From contig QKCJ01000024.1 of assembly GCA_003245715.1 (NCBI GenBank), positions 62,001 to 126,000 of the forward strand: DNA of 64,000 nucleotides, read 5' to 3'. Shown piece after piece: positions 63,042-64,000 of this stretch. Numbering within the stretch: position 1 is the first letter of the stretch; each line of letters starts with the position of its first letter. This DNA comes from a bacterium. Its GTDB lineage: Bacteria; Planctomycetota; SZUA-567. Below the pieces are notes generated by a model that made no database searches, had not been told where the DNA came from, and saw only the letters and a list, made by a program, of their open reading frames with translations. Made by a program: the position numbers and the translations under genes.

Positions 63042-64000
63042 TTGCCAACAGAGACCAGCAAATTCAAAACGCTCAATACACTTGTAGGCCTGGGGCTTAT
63101 TGGTGGCATACTGGCAATTATCATCTCCACCTCAATCAACAACTTCACCGGTTTTTTCAAGAGTGAAGATTACATCATTCAGGGTTTTTACAATAATATC
63201 GGTGAGCTTAAAGCCGGCGCCCCTGTTTCAATCGGCGGCATCAAAGTCGGTGAAGTCATGGAAATATCCCTGCAGCCCGACAAACAGATAAAAGTAACCG
63301 CCGGCCTGCAACTCAAAACCCCCATCCCGGCAAACAGCATAATGGCAATTGACTCGACAACTGTAAGCGGCGACACCTTTGTCTCGCTCATCCGTGGCGA
63401 TTCAATCAATACAATAAAACCAATTTCAGAGACGGCACAACCGACAGTCCTGCAAGCCAGAGATTTTTTCAATATCAGCTCAATCGGCTCCTTTGCCGGA
63501 ACCCTGGGCGAATCGGCAACCGAATTCATTGATTCTTTTCAGGCCCTTTTCGGGAAAGACAGCCGTACCGCCAATGAACTGAGAATCTTTCAGCTGGAAC
63601 GGGAAAAAATGTCAAAGGAAATTTCAGCGTTTAAGGAAGACCTTCAGAAACGCGAGCCGGAATACAATAAATTAGGCACGCAAATCGAGCGTTGTGTCAA
63701 AAAGGCCGACGAAATAAAAGTAGCAATTGATATGGCCCTCCCTGAAAGCAAGCTAAAGAGTATAAATCAGAACCTTACAGAAATTGCGCAGGCCCGCTCC
63801 GAGATAAATAAGCTGAAAGAACAGAACAAGGCGCATTTATCTGCAATTTCTGGCAACCTTACCAGAATTTCCAACTGGGCAGCCAGTTTTAAAGTCGAAG
63901 GAGGCAGCATAATTGGTGTCCTCACCTCGGATAAATGCAGCGGTCTGCCGGCAACCTTGTCGCTTATCGACGACTCTATCAATAAAGTCAGCAATTTTTC
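63042..64000 (+). CDS. Second MCE domain protein (3' end outside window)
   Basis: At least 319 residues, running off the window. A transmembrane helix (about 13-30) and one MCE domain (YNNIGELKAGAPVSIGG, about 47-115) are followed by a coiled-coil region (EREKMSKEISAFKEDLQ) and more. It starts with TTG at 63042, eight bases after AAGG. Having two MCE genes behind mlaEF resembles systems where several MCE subunits are used. Confidence 0.88.
   Translation, partial: MPTETSKFKTLNTLVGLGLIGGILAIIISTSINNFTGFFKSEDYIIQGFYNNIGELKAGAPVSIGGIKVGEVMEISLQPDKQIKVTAGLQLKTPIPANSIMAIDSTTVSGDTFVSLIRGDSINTIKPISETAQPTVLQARDFFNISSIGSFAGTLGESATEFIDSFQALFGKDSRTANELRIFQLEREKMSKEISAFKEDLQKREPEYNKLGTQIERCVKKADEIKVAIDMALPESKLKSINQNLTEIAQARSEINKLKEQNKAHLSAISGNLTRISNWAASFKVEGGSIIGVLTSDKCSGLPATLSLIDDSINKVSNF

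Overview
The window looks like ordinary chromosome from a Gram-negative-type, flagellated, probably anaerobic or facultative bacterium of roughly 47-48% GC (estimated by eye). The envelope type follows from an MlaE/MlaF/MlaD-type lipid transport operon, SurA-like and Tat-exported proteins, a lipoprotein and O-antigen sugar synthesis (rfbA). An anaerobic lifestyle is suggested by a two-gene BadF / 2-hydroxyacyl-CoA dehydratase-type set. The mix of a very large Ser/Thr kinase, an RsbU/V/W-type partner-switching module, a sialate O-acetylesterase homologue, a serpin and a MurA with Asp at the fosfomycin-target position would fit the PVC superphylum (for example Lentisphaerota). That placement is inference from gene content only; no rRNA gene or phylogeny is available here. 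I saw no tRNA, rRNA, CRISPR array, IS element or prophage.

Layout. 0.1-7.4 kb: six leftward genes forming a signalling block (receiver-PP2C phosphatase, STAS protein, HATPase kinase, then queC, a parvulin-type PPIase and a zinc-ribbon Ser/Thr kinase). 7.5-13.1 kb: a large secreted protein of unknown function, a divergent Tat-DUF362 plus ferredoxin pair, and a membrane-anchored coiled-coil protein with a C-terminal BRCT-like domain. 13.4-19.6 kb: rnhA, a glycosyltransferase, an atypical receiver protein, a purine phosphoribosyltransferase, a UPF0251 protein, an ArfB-like ribosome-rescue hydrolase, a methyltransferase, a cold-shock protein and rpoZ. 19.7-23.5 kb: murA, a PcnB-type nucleotidyltransferase with a very basic tail and a tail-anchored hypothetical protein. 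23.7-31.3 kb: a flagellar operon with a sigma-54-type promoter, flgK, a giant repeat-filled flgL and a receiver-like/TaqI-type target-recognition fusion protein. 31.3-36.6 kb: assorted genes including an overlooked 36-residue basic protein, a GT2-GtrA transferase and hisI. 36.7-45.5 kb: sialate esterase homologue with rfbA, the BadF/HgdC-type operon and rpsT. 45.7-53.8 kb: a small flagellar-like protein, typA, a TIM-barrel-like hydrolase, ispD, a lipoprotein, an MIF-like tautomerase, an MBL-fold hydrolase and a 47-residue ORF. 53.8-64 kb: a polytopic membrane protein, recJ, a serpin with an extra domain, aroE, and the Mla-type operon running off the right edge with a second MCE protein.

Start codons were chosen by Shine-Dalgarno spacing. 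TTG starts are frequent here (phosphatase, rpoZ, the fusion protein, typA, the serpin, mlaE and the second MCE protein).

The most unusual items are the receiver-TRD fusion at the end of the flagellar operon, the 1508-residue FlgL with two interleaved motif ladders, the membrane-tethered BRCT-like protein, the serpin with a degenerate hinge and extra domain, and two short unannotated basic ORFs with strong ribosome-binding sites.
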